29,190 nt of DNA from Streptomyces sp. NRRL WC-3618 (GCF_001280005.1 NZ_LGDW01000497.1:1-29190), one strand, 5' to 3'. Counted from the first letter of the stretch, positions 16,555-24,698 are shown. A program made the numbers and translations. The notes: generated from the sequence alone by a model not told the origin.

Positions 16555-18141
16555 TCACACCGGCCGCGTACGGCCCTCCCAGTAGGGGTCGCGCAACCGC
16601 CGCTTGTACAGCTTGCCGTTGGGGTCGCGCGGCATGCTCTCGATGAAGTCGACGCTCTTGGGCCGCTTGTACCCGGCGAGCTGGCGGGCGCAGTGGCCGA
16701 GGATCTCCGCGGCCAGGTCGGGCCCCGGCACATGTCCGGGTGCCGCTTCCACGACCGCCTTGACCTCCTCGCCCCAGTCGTCGTGGGGGATGCCGAAGGC
16801 GGCGGCGTCGGCGACGGCGGGGTGGGCGAGCAGGGCGGCCTCGATCTCGGCGGGGTAGATGTTGACCCCGCCCGAGATGATCATGTCGATCTTGCGGTCC
16901 CGGAGGAAGAGGTAGCCGTCCTCGTCCAGGAGGCCCAGGTCGCCGACGGTGAAGAAGTCGCCGATGCGGTTCTTGCGCGTCTTGCCCTCGTCCTTGTGGT
17001 AGGCGAAGCCGCCGGTGCTCATCTTCATGTAGACGGTGCCGAGTTCGCCGGGCGGCAGCCGGTTGCCGACGTCGTCGAAGATCGCGAGTTCGCTGATCGG
17101 CCAGGCCTTGCCGACCGTGCCGGGCTTCTTCAGCCAGTCCTCGGCGGTCGCGAACGCCCCGCCGCCCTCGCTGGCCGCGTAGTACTCCTCGACGCAGTCG
17201 CCCCACCAGTCGATCATGGCCCGTTTCACATGGTCGGGGCAGGGCGCGGCGCCGTGGATGGCGTGCCGCATGGACGACACGTCGTACGCCCGCCGCACCC
17301 GCTCCGGCAGCGCGAGGAGGCGGTGGAACTGGGTCGGGACCATATGGGTGTGCGTGCACTTGTGGGCGTCGATGACGCGGAGCATCTCCTCCGGTGTCCA
17401 CTTGTCCATCAGCACCAGCCGGTGCCCGATGTGCAGGGACGCGCCCGCGAACTGGAGTACGGCCGTGTGGTAGAGCGGCGAGCAGACGAGGTGCGTGTTC
17501 CCGTCGAACGGCTTGATGCCGAAGATGCCGAGGAACCCGCCGAGGTAGGCCTCCTCGGGCGGCTTGCCCTGCAACGGGCGCCGGATGCCGCGCGGACGGC
17601 CCGTGGTGCCCGAGGTGTAGTTCATGACCCAGCCGAGGGTGCGCTCGTCGGGCGGCGAATCGGGCTGCCCCTCGAAGAGCTGGGTGTACGAGCGGAAGCC
17701 GTCGACCTCGCCGACCGCGTACCGCTGCTCCGCCGGGAGCTGTGCCTCGTCGGCGGCGGCGCGTGCCTCGTCGGCGAACCGCTCGTGTGCGACGAGCACC
17801 TTGGCGCCGGAGTCGGCGACGATCCAGGCGATCTCGGGCCCGACGAGGTGGTGGTTGACGGGGACGAGATAGAACCCGGCCTGGGAGGCGGCCAGGTACG
17901 CCACGAGGAACTCGACACCGTTGGGCAGGACCACGGCGAAGGCGTCACCGCGTCCGAGTCCGGCTGCGCGCAGCCCGTGGACCAGCTGGTTGGTGGCGGC
18001 GTGCAGCCGTCCGGCGGTCCACTGCTCACCGTCGGGGGCGATGAGGACCGTGCGCTCCGGGTCGGCGGCGGCCTGTGCCCAGAATCCGATGGGGGTCTCG
18101 CTCGCTGTTGCGTTCGCTGGTGCGCTCACTGTTCCGCTCAC
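16555..18141 (-). CDS. Acyl-CoA synthetase / AMP-dependent ligase 3
   Basis: A 528-residue ANL ligase. The GTG at 18141 overlaps the stop of the upstream gene as GTGA, so it is translationally coupled to the nitronate-monooxygenase-like gene. The P-loop reads YTSGTTGRPRG (175-185), with Arg184 in place of the usual Lys. The rest is conventional: EYYAASEGG, VGDLGLLDEDGYLFLRD, DMIISGGVNIYPAEIE, and the C-terminal Lys510 in DPNGKLYKRRL. It probably activates fatty or related carboxylic acids to CoA esters. Its first 14 residues are encoded by a degenerate 12-bp tandem repeat and look dispensable. It is the second gene of an operon whose promoter region carries operator copy 2. Confidence 0.9.
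   Translation of the reverse strand: MSGTVSAPANATASETPIGFWAQAAADPERTVLIAPDGEQWTAGRLHAATNQLVHGLRAAGLGRGDAFAVVLPNGVEFLVAYLAASQAGFYLVPVNHHLVGPEIAWIVADSGAKVLVAHERFADEARAAADEAQLPAEQRYAVGEVDGFRSYTQLFEGQPDSPPDERTLGWVMNYTSGTTGRPRGIRRPLQGKPPEEAYLGGFLGIFGIKPFDGNTHLVCSPLYHTAVLQFAGASLHIGHRLVLMDKWTPEEMLRVIDAHKCTHTHMVPTQFHRLLALPERVRRAYDVSSMRHAIHGAAPCPDHVKRAMIDWWGDCVEEYYAASEGGGAFATAEDWLKKPGTVGKAWPISELAIFDDVGNRLPPGELGTVYMKMSTGGFAYHKDEGKTRKNRIGDFFTVGDLGLLDEDGYLFLRDRKIDMIISGGVNIYPAEIEAALLAHPAVADAAAFGIPHDDWGEEVKAVVEAAPGHVPGPDLAAEILGHCARQLAGYKRPKSVDFIESMPRDPNGKLYKRRLRDPYWEGRTRPV
18100..18141. repeat. Degenerate 12-bp tandem repeat at the start of acyl-CoA synthetase 3
   Basis: The units at 18100-18111 (GCTCGCTGTTGC), 18112-18123 (GTTCGCTGGTGC), 18124-18135 (GCTCACTGTTCC) and a half unit reaching 18141 encode the Ser/Ala/Thr-rich N-terminus (SGTVSAPANATASE). 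The pattern suggests slippage in the first codons of the gene. Confidence 0.5.
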
Positions 18142-19265
18142 GACTGGTCGCCCCTTCCGTCGAGGTTCCTTCCCGCGATGCGGTTGACTCGGTTCACAGC
18201 CTGTTCGAAGCCGCTGGTCAGCTCGTCGAAGACGGCCTGAACGCTCTGTTCACGGTTCATCCGGCCGACGATCTGGCCGACCGGAGTGCCGAGGAGCGGT
18301 TGGACCTCGTACTTCTGGATGCGCGAGATGGCGTCGGCAACGAGCAGACCCTGGAGGGGCATGGGCAGGGTGCCGGGTCCGTCGGCGGAGTCCCACGCGT
18401 CGGTCCACTCGGTGCGGAGCTGACGCGCGGGCTTTCCGGTCAGCGCGCGGGAGCGGACGGTGTCGCCGGAGCCGGCCGCGAGCAGCTTCTCGGTGACCGC
18501 GCGCGAGTGCATGTCGGCCTCGGTGACGGTCAGCCAGAGGGAGCCCAGCCAGACCCCCTGGGCGCCGAGGGCGAGCGCGGCGGCCACCTGTCTGCCACTG
18601 CCGATACCGCCGGCGGCGAGCACCGGCAGCGGGTCGACGGCGTCGACGACTTCGGGGGTCAGCACCATGGAGGCGATCTCGCCGGTGTGGCCGCCCGCCT
18701 CGTAGCCCTGGGCGACGACGATGTCGATGCCGCCCTCGGCGTGCTTGCGCGCGTGCCGGGCACTGCCCGCGAGGGCCGCGACGAGCGCCCCCTGGTCGTG
18801 CGCGCGGGCCACGACGTCGGCAGGCGGTGAGCCGAGGGCGTTCGCCAGCAGTTTGATCGGGTAGTCGAAGGCCACGTCGAGCTGGCTGCGGGCGACCTGC
18901 TCCATCCACCCGGTGATACGCCACCCGGAGGCCTCGCCCTCGGCCAGCTCGGGCACGCCGTACTTGGCGAGGGTCTCCCGGACGAACTGGCGGTGCCCCT
19001 CGGGGATCATCGCCTCGACCTCGGCCTCGGTCACCCCTTCGACCTTCCGGGCGGGCATGACGACGTCCAGCCCGTAGGGCCGGCCGTCGACATGCGCCTC
19101 GATCCAGTCCAGGTCGCGTTTGAGGTCGTCCGGCGCCGTGTAGCGGACCGCTCCGAGCACCCCGAAACCCCCGGCCCGGCTGATGGCCGCGGCGACGGCG
19201 GGGAACGGCGTGAAGCCGAAGACGGCGTGCTCGATTCCCAGTTTCTTGCTCAGCTCCGTCTGCAT
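18138..19265 (-). CDS. Nitronate monooxygenase-like FMN TIM-barrel protein
   Basis: A 375-residue protein starting at the ATG at 19265 (MQTELSKKLGIEHAVFGFTPFP, a typical family opening). GGAGG is present but about 20 bases upstream, so initiation may be weak or the true start differs slightly. It has VAQGYEAGGHTGE with His193 (active-site position in nitronate monooxygenases), LPVLAAGGIGSGRQVAAAL (FMN phosphate site) and GAQGVWLGSLWL. The family oxidises alkyl nitronates, but many actinobacterial members sit in acyl-CoA catabolic operons and may instead act as FMN-dependent reductases or oxidases of CoA esters (family knowledge, function uncertain). It is the first gene of a two-gene operon with acyl-CoA synthetase 3. 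Operator copy 2 lies 43 bases upstream of the start. Confidence 0.85.
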   Translation of the reverse strand: MQTELSKKLGIEHAVFGFTPFPAVAAAISRAGGFGVLGAVRYTAPDDLKRDLDWIEAHVDGRPYGLDVVMPARKVEGVTEAEVEAMIPEGHRQFVRETLAKYGVPELAEGEASGWRITGWMEQVARSQLDVAFDYPIKLLANALGSPPADVVARAHDQGALVAALAGSARHARKHAEGGIDIVVAQGYEAGGHTGEIASMVLTPEVVDAVDPLPVLAAGGIGSGRQVAAALALGAQGVWLGSLWLTVTEADMHSRAVTEKLLAAGSGDTVRSRALTGKPARQLRTEWTDAWDSADGPGTLPMPLQGLLVADAISRIQKYEVQPLLGTPVGQIVGRMNREQSVQAVFDELTSGFEQAVNRVNRIAGRNLDGRGDQS

Positions 19266-19307
19266 GGCCGCAGGATGCCGCAGTCCTCCGGACGAGGGAA
19301 GACCTTT

Positions 19308-19324
19308 TCTGATACACCGTCAGA
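19308..19324. promoter_or_regulatory. 17-bp palindromic operator (copy 2)
   Basis: TCTGAT (19308-19313), ACACC, GTCAGA (19319-19324) has 5 of 6 arm positions symmetrical. It matches copy 1 at 7743-7759 in both arms, in centre length and in flanking A/T bases. It lies upstream of the nitronate-monooxygenase operon, between it and the serine hydrolase pseudogene. Confidence 0.62.
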
Positions 19325-19397
19325 TTCTCGGCCACCGACCGCGCGCGACTGGAATACGGTTGACCCACACCTCAGGTGACTCGGAAGGGGCTCCTCG

Positions 19398-20407
19398 ATG
19401 ACAGAAGAAGCGGCGACGGGCGAGCGGCTGACGCAACGTCAACTGGGCAGATACTCCCTGGCGTTGGGCGGCGCCCTCGCCTTCGCCTCCTTCCCGGCGG
19501 GACCGGCCGAGGCCGCCCCGACGACGGGCCGTCCCCCGACTCTGCGCTGGTGGCCGGCCATGCCGGTGTCTTCTCGTCGGCGTGGGACCTCGCCGTTCTC
19601 GGCCGTACGCTGCTCAACGGCGGCGCGTACGGCAGGGCGCGCATTCTGTCGCCCGCCTCGGTCGAGCTGATGTTCACCGACCCCAACACGGCCTTCCCCG
19701 GGGACGAACACGGTCTCGGCTTCGAGCTCTACCAGCACTGGTACATGGGTGCGACGGCCACGCCCCGCACCGCCGGGCACACTGGTTTCACCGGCACTTC
19801 ACTCGTCCTCGACCCGACGACCGACTCCTTCCTGATCGTCCTCAGCAACTCCGTGCATCCGGTGCGCAGTTGGCGTTCCGGCTCCGCGCCCCGGGTCGCC
19901 GCCGCGAACAACCTGGCCCGCGCGGTGCCGGTCCGCCCACGCCATGGACGTACGGCCCGGTTCTCCGGCACGGCGACCTCGACGACGGCGACGCTCACCC
20001 TCCCGCCCCTCACCACCGCCGTCGACTCCCGGCTGAGCTGCGCGCTGTGGTGGGACACCGAACCGCAGTCGGACGTCCTGTCGCTGGAGGCGTCGGCCGA
20101 CGGCGGCGGGACCTGGCAGCCGGTCCCGTTCACGACCACCGGCGCCGACGGCACCCCGCAGGGGCACCCGGCGGGCACGGCCACCGGCTGGTCGGGGCGC
20201 GTCTGGCACCGTCTCTCCGCGTCCCTTCCCACCGCACCGTCCCTCGTCCTGCGCTGACGGTGCACGACCGACCGGCTGTACGTGGGCCGTGGCGTGTACG
20301 TCGACGCCCGGCCCGTACGCGACGCCGACGGCACCGTCTTCGACGAGACGCACCCGGCGGACGCGGCACGTATCGAAGCGGTGGGCTGGACGGGGTCCGC
20401 GAACTGA
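19398..20407 (+). pseudogene. Decayed secreted serine hydrolase (beta-lactamase family)
   Basis: An intact start and signal peptide (MTEEAATGERLTQ..., ending in GPAEAAP) begin at 19398 in one frame. From about 19530 the homologous reading continues in another frame with ALVAGHAGVFSSAWDLAVLGRTLLNGG, a segment found near the middle to end of beta-lactamase-like serine hydrolases. It then runs through HGLGFELYQHWY and TAGHTGFTGTSLVLDP. The catalytic core (SxxK and YxN regions, roughly 200 or more residues) is absent. A TGA at 20255-20257 interrupts the same frame, which then reads on as RLYVGRGVYVDARPVRDADG to a natural stop at 20405-20407. The family usually has Trp (TGG) at the TGA position as far as I recall. 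So there is an internal deletion with frame change plus a nonsense mutation. A large in-frame piece (to 20257) might still be translated but cannot be an active hydrolase. Confidence 0.8.
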
Positions 20408-20440
20408 CCCGGGAACGGGCGAACCGTCCCCGCCCGGTGC

Positions 20441-22036
20441 TCAGCCCTTGTCCGCCTCCCACACGGCCATGGCGGCGTTGTGCCCCGGCACCCCGCTCAC
20501 CCCGCCCCCGCGCACCGCGCCCGCCCCGCACAGCAGGACGTTCGGGTGCCGGGTCTCCACGCCCCAGCGCCCGTCGGCCTCCTGGGCGTACGGCCAGGTC
20601 AGGTCCCCGTGGAAGATGTTGCCGCCGGGCAGACGCAGGTCGCGTTCCAGGTCGAGGGGGGTCTTCGCCTCGATGCAGGGGCGTCCGTCGGTGTCGGTGG
20701 CCAGGCAGTCCGCGAGGGGTTCGGCGAGGTGGGCGTCGAGTTGGGCGAGGGTCGATGTCAGCAGTTCGTCGCGCACTGCGTCGTTGTCGCGGGCGAAAAG
20801 CCGTGCGGGGGTATGCAGGCCGAACAGGGTCAGCGTCTGGTAGCCGCGCTCGACGAGGTCCGGGCCGAGAATCGTCGGGTCGGTGAGAGAGTGGCAGTAG
20901 ATCTCGGACGGCGGCGCGGCGGGCAGTTCACCGGCCGACGCCTGGGCGTGGGCGGCGGCCAGTTGCTCGTACCCCTCGGCGATGTGGAAGGTCCCGGCGA
21001 ACGCCTCGCGCGGGTCGACGGACGTGTCCTTGAGCCTCGGCAGCCGTGTGAGCAGCATGTTCACCTTGAGCTGGGCGCCTTCGGCGGGGCTCGGCGGGGC
21101 GTCACCCGTCAGCGCGGCCAGTTCCTGCGGCGAGGCGTTCACCAGCACGTGCCGGGCGCCGACCGTGCCCTCCCCGTCGGCCGTCCGGTACGTCACCTCG
21201 GCGGTGCGCCCGTCCGTGTCCACCCGTACGACCTCGTGGCCGGTGGCGAGCACCGCGCCCGCGTTCCGGGCGGCGCCGGCGAGGGCGTCGGTGAGGGCGC
21301 CCATGCCGCCCACGGGCACGTCCCACGCGCCGGTGCCGCCGCCGATGACGTGGTAGAGGAAGCAGCGGTTCTGCCGCAGTGACGGGTCGTGGGCGTCGGC
21401 GAAGGTGCCGATCAGGGCGTCGGTGAGGACCACGCCGCGTACCAGGTCGTCGGTGAAGTTCGCTTCGACGGCGGTGCCGATCGGCTCCTCGAAGAGGGTG
21501 CGCCAGGCGTCCTCGTCGTCCACGCGGCGGCGCAGTTCGTCGCGGGTGGGCAAGGGCTCCGTGAGGGTGGGGAACACCTTTTCGGCGACGCGGCCGGTCA
21601 TACCGTAGAAACGCTGCCAGGACTCGTACTCCCGTTCCCCTCCGGTGAGGCGGGCGAAGGCGTCGCGGGTGCGGCGCTCACCGCCTCCGACGAGCAGTCC
21701 GGTGGCCAGGCCGTCGCGTTCCACGGGGGTGTACGAGGAGACGGTGCGCCCGCGCACCCGAAAGTCCAGATCGAGATCGCGCACGATCTTCCGGGGCAGC
21801 AGGCTGACCAGATAGGAGTAGCGCGACAGCCGGGCGTCGACCCCGGCGAACGGACGGGTCGACACGGCGGCGCCGCCGGTGCCGGCCAGCCGTTCGAGGA
21901 CCAGCACGGACTTCCCGGCGCGGGCCAGGTAGGCGGCGGCGACCAGGCCGTTGTGGCCGCCGCCGACGATCACCGTGTCGTATCGGTCGGGGAGGCCGGA
22001 TCGGCCGGGGCGGTCGGGGCGCTCGGGTGCGGGCAT
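20441..22036 (-). CDS. FAD-dependent oxidoreductase, phytoene dehydrogenase/PYROXD2-like
   Basis: A 531-residue flavoprotein starting at the ATG at 22036 (MPAPERPDRP). A GTG at 22063 would add nine residues, including a TTA codon, and is less likely. The N-terminal Rossmann motif is TVIVGGGHNGLVAAAYLARAG (GxGxxG at 25-30) followed by VLVLER, which binds the FAD ADP moiety. The C-terminal CGAGAVRGGGVSGVPGHNAA closes the FAD site, as in the phytoene desaturase/PYROXD2 group. No carotenoid synthesis genes (crtB, crtE) are nearby, so a role in carotenoid desaturation is not supported. The substrate is unknown. It lies downstream of the kinase on the same strand but is separated by a strong hairpin, so it is probably transcribed on its own. 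Confidence 0.83.
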   Translation of the reverse strand: MPAPERPDRPGRSGLPDRYDTVIVGGGHNGLVAAAYLARAGKSVLVLERLAGTGGAAVSTRPFAGVDARLSRYSYLVSLLPRKIVRDLDLDFRVRGRTVSSYTPVERDGLATGLLVGGGERRTRDAFARLTGGEREYESWQRFYGMTGRVAEKVFPTLTEPLPTRDELRRRVDDEDAWRTLFEEPIGTAVEANFTDDLVRGVVLTDALIGTFADAHDPSLRQNRCFLYHVIGGGTGAWDVPVGGMGALTDALAGAARNAGAVLATGHEVVRVDTDGRTAEVTYRTADGEGTVGARHVLVNASPQELAALTGDAPPSPAEGAQLKVNMLLTRLPRLKDTSVDPREAFAGTFHIAEGYEQLAAAHAQASAGELPAAPPSEIYCHSLTDPTILGPDLVERGYQTLTLFGLHTPARLFARDNDAVRDELLTSTLAQLDAHLAEPLADCLATDTDGRPCIEAKTPLDLERDLRLPGGNIFHGDLTWPYAQEADGRWGVETRHPNVLLCGAGAVRGGGVSGVPGHNAAMAVWEADKG

Positions 22037-22090
22037 GGTTCTTCGTAACACGTGATGATCCACCCCGGCCAGAGGTGCGGGGCCGAGGGG

Positions 22091-22156
22091 TCGCGAAGTC
22101 CACCACGGTCCGGCAGCGCCCTCGGAGGGCGCGGGGAACCGGGGTGGACTTCGCGA
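22091..22156 (-). terminator. Nested hairpin between kinase and oxidoreductase genes
   Basis: A perfect 14-bp outer stem (TCGCGAAGTCCACC, 22091-22104, with 22143-22156) encloses CGGT/ACCG (22106-22109 with 22138-22141). Inside is a perfect 7-bp inner hairpin GCGCCCT-CGG-AGGGCGC (22116-22132). It starts 13 bases beyond the kinase stop and lacks a T run, as is usual for streptomycete terminators. The inner hairpin plus GCGGGGAAC resembles a short repeat common between Streptomyces genes. Confidence 0.7.
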
Positions 22157-22168
22157 GGCACTTCCCGC

Positions 22169-24400
22169 TCAGTGGCCGGAGGCCCGCTGCTGGCGCAGTG
22201 CCGCCACCCGCCGGTACAGCTCGGCGGCCTCCGCGCCCCGGCCGAGCCGCTCCAGACAGTGGGCCTCGTCGTTGCGGCTGGCGAGGGTGTCGATGTGGTC
22301 GGCGCCCAGCACCTGTTCGCGGGCGGCGGCAACCCGCCGGTACTCGGTCAGGGCGTCGGGCCAGCGGCCGAGCCAGCCGAGGCCGACGGCCACCTCGCGG
22401 CGGCTGACCAGCGTGTCCGGGTGGTCGGCGCCCAGGACCCGTTCGCGGATCGCGCACACGTCGCGTGACTCCGCGAGCGCCTCCTCCCAACGGTCGAGGC
22501 GGCCGAGGTTGACGCCCAGACCGTGCCGGGCGCGCAAGGTCTCGGGATGCGTGGGCCCGTTGACCCGGGTACGGTCGTCGACCAGGTCGCGGTACAGCTT
22601 GAGGGCCTCCGCGCTGCGGCCGAGGCGGCCGAGACCGATGCCGACCTCGTAGCGGGCGGCGAGCGTGTCGGGGTGATCGGGGCCGAGCGCCTCGGCGCGC
22701 GCCACCGCGACCTCCTGGTACGTCCGCAGGGCCTCCGGCCAGCGCCCCAACTGACCGAGCACGTAGGCGACTTCGTACTGTGTGACGAGCGTGTCGGGAT
22801 GCGCGGCGCCGAGCACCCTGGCACGCGCCGCCGCCACCTCGCAGGCCATGCGGTACGAGTCCTCCAGGCGCCCCAGGCGGCTCAGGTTGAAGGCGAGGTT
22901 GTGGCGGCAGCGCAGGGTGTCCGGGTGATCGGGACCCATGGTGCGCTCCCGGGCGGCCAAGACGGTCGTGTAGGCCTGGTGGGCCTCGAAATGACGGCCC
23001 AACTGGCCCAGGACGTACGCCGTTTCCTGCCGGGCGGCCAACGAGTCCGGATGGTCGGCGCCGAGGACGCGCTCCCGCTCGCGGGCCACGTGGGTGTACT
23101 CGCGCAGGGCGTCGGCGGCGCGGCCGGTGCGGCTGAGGGTGAAGCCGACCTCGTAACGGCTGGCGAGGGTGTCGGGGTGGGCGGGTCCGAGGACGTGCTC
23201 GCGTTCGGCGGCGACCGCCCGGTGCACCTCCCCCGCCTCGGCCCAGCGACCGAGGCGCCCCAGGCTCAGGCCCGCGTTGTGCCGCCCGGCCAGCGCGTCG
23301 AGCACCTGGGGTGACGGAGCGGGCGGCAGCTGCGGTACGGGTTCGGGGTGGCCCTCGACGGGGCGGGCGATCCAGTCGCCGGTGAGCCCGGCCGACGGAT
23401 CCGGTGGTGCGGTGCCCGTCCGGGCGCCGGTGGCCTTGTGGCCGGTGGTCATGCCACGGGTCCAGGACGGCAGGCCGGGTGCGCGGGTGGCGGGCTCGGG
23501 GGGCCGGAACTGGGGCTGCGGGGTGACGAGGGTCGGCACGTACAGCGGGGTGGCCCGGCCCGCGCTGATCCGGCGCGCCAACTCCCGTGCGTCGCGCGGA
23601 CGTTCGTCGGGATGTTTGGCGAGGAGGTCCAGGATGGCCCGCTCGAGGAACTCGGGCACGTCCGGGCGGTGGCTGCGCGGCGGCTCGGGCGGGGTGTCAC
23701 GGTGTCCGACGAGCACCGCCCAGGCGTCGTCGAGATCGAACGGCGGTACCCCGGTGGCCAGTTCGTACAACACGCATCCGAAGGAGTACAGGTCGCTGCG
23801 GTGGTCGACCTCGGCGCCGCTGATCTGTTCCGGCGACATGTAGTGCGGGGTGCCCATCGCGATCCCGGTGCCGGTGAGCCGGGAGGTGAAGCCGATGTCG
23901 TGCCCGAGGCGCGCTATGCCGAAGTCGCAGATCTTCACCGTACCGTCGGTCAACCGCATGATGTTCGCGGGCTTCAAGTCGCGGTGGACGATGCCCTGTT
24001 GATGGGTGTAGGCGAGGGCGGCGGCGACCTGGTCGGCGATGTCGACGACGGCCGGGACGGACAGCGGATGGTGTTTGTTGTCCTCCAGGAGCTGGCTCAG
24101 ATTGCGCCCGTCCAGCAACTCCATGACGAGGTACAGCACCCCGTCGGCCTCGCCGAAGTCGTGCACGACGGTCACCCCGCGGTGCTGCAGAGCGGCGGCC
24201 ACCCGCGCCTCCCGCCGGAAGCGTTCCCGCAGGACACGGGTGAAGGAGTGGTCGTGGTGCGGTCCGAGCGGCTTCAGGCACTTCACGGCGACCTGCCGCC
24301 CCAGCGACTCGTCGCGAGCACGCCACACTTCCCCCATGCCGCCGCGCCCGATCAGATCGAGCAGCCGGTAGCGGCTCTGGATCAGTCTGGTGTCCGCCAT
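22169..24400 (-). CDS. Soluble Ser/Thr protein kinase with C-terminal tetratricopeptide-like repeats
   Basis: A 743-residue protein starting at the ATG at 24400 (MADTRLIQSRYRLLDLIGRGG). The kinase domain spans about 10-275. It has GRGGMGEVW (18-26), VAVK with Lys40, HRDLKPANIM with Asp141, DFG at 159-161, and GTPHYMSPEQ, so it looks catalytically intact and of the Pkn type. A Pro/Thr-rich linker (about 281-368) holds no membrane helix, so the protein is cytoplasmic, unlike PASTA kinases. Residues 370-743 are nine tandem 42-residue units (LxxRxxxxxxLxxLGRxxEAxxxYxxVxxxRxxVLGxxHPDT), probably helical-pair repeats for protein binding. It probably phosphorylates partners recruited by the repeats. 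The ribosome binding site is poor. The hairpin at 22091-22156 ends the transcript. Confidence 0.9.
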   Translation of the reverse strand: MADTRLIQSRYRLLDLIGRGGMGEVWRARDESLGRQVAVKCLKPLGPHHDHSFTRVLRERFRREARVAAALQHRGVTVVHDFGEADGVLYLVMELLDGRNLSQLLEDNKHHPLSVPAVVDIADQVAAALAYTHQQGIVHRDLKPANIMRLTDGTVKICDFGIARLGHDIGFTSRLTGTGIAMGTPHYMSPEQISGAEVDHRSDLYSFGCVLYELATGVPPFDLDDAWAVLVGHRDTPPEPPRSHRPDVPEFLERAILDLLAKHPDERPRDARELARRISAGRATPLYVPTLVTPQPQFRPPEPATRAPGLPSWTRGMTTGHKATGARTGTAPPDPSAGLTGDWIARPVEGHPEPVPQLPPAPSPQVLDALAGRHNAGLSLGRLGRWAEAGEVHRAVAAEREHVLGPAHPDTLASRYEVGFTLSRTGRAADALREYTHVARERERVLGADHPDSLAARQETAYVLGQLGRHFEAHQAYTTVLAARERTMGPDHPDTLRCRHNLAFNLSRLGRLEDSYRMACEVAAARARVLGAAHPDTLVTQYEVAYVLGQLGRWPEALRTYQEVAVARAEALGPDHPDTLAARYEVGIGLGRLGRSAEALKLYRDLVDDRTRVNGPTHPETLRARHGLGVNLGRLDRWEEALAESRDVCAIRERVLGADHPDTLVSRREVAVGLGWLGRWPDALTEYRRVAAAREQVLGADHIDTLASRNDEAHCLERLGRGAEAAELYRRVAALRQQRASGH
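22172..23293 (-). repeat. Nine tandem 126-bp units encoding 42-residue repeats
   Basis: Residues 370-743 of the kinase divide into eight full units of exactly 42 residues and a final 38-residue unit. Each full unit begins L-x-x-R/Q and ends with H-x-D/E-(T/S). Constant length with diverged sequence implies old duplications under selection, not recent slippage. Confidence 0.85.
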
Positions 24401-24657
24401 GTCCTGCCGCCGCCCCTGGTCCCTGTTCACCCTCCCCTGGCGCGTCCAGTATGGCGAGCCGTCGTCCGACTTTGTACGGCGCGGGGCGCGAGCCGGGGCC
24501 GAGCCGTGAGATGGCCCGCAGACTCGCGGGCGTACGGCGGCGGAGAGGCGTACGCGGGCTGCGCGACGCGCCGCCACAGCGCCTCACGCGCCGGGACGGG
24601 CAGCGGTTGCTTGAGGGGCGTGGCGGATGTGGGTCATTGCCGCAATCAGGACCCCCC
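24401..24657. other. Intergenic stretch without recognised gene
   Basis: This first part of the 483-base gap between the divergent kinase and endoglucanase genes contains GC-rich sequence with no codon pattern on either strand. It should hold the kinase promoter, but no convincing -35/-10 pair was found. The second part (24658-24883) is AT-richer and carries the endoglucanase control elements listed separately. Confidence 0.5.
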
Positions 24658-24683
24658 GAAGCCATTCGATCCGCGTTCAGCAA

Positions 24684-24698
24684 GTGAAGCGCTTCGAC
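24684..24698. promoter_or_regulatory. LacI-type operator, upstream copy
   Basis: GTGAAGCGCTTCGAC contains the perfect 10-bp palindrome GAAGCGCTTC (24686-24695). The identical 15-mer recurs at 24804-24818. A central CGCG/GC step flanked by inverted arms is typical of LacI-family operators for sugar catabolism. A weaker relative, GAAGCCATTC, lies at 24658-24667. Confidence 0.65.

Noticed and set aside
19376..20257. The 293-codon frame as an intact novel protein
   Set aside because: Its first 50 residues are out-of-frame sequence overlapping a genuine signal peptide, and the serine hydrolase similarity begins and ends at lesions, so a pseudogene explains it better.
22037..22063. Upstream GTG start of the FAD oxidoreductase, which would include a TTA codon
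   Set aside because: The extension has no ribosome binding site and no family support. The ATG at 22036 is nearer the FAD motif, so a bldA link is not claimed here.
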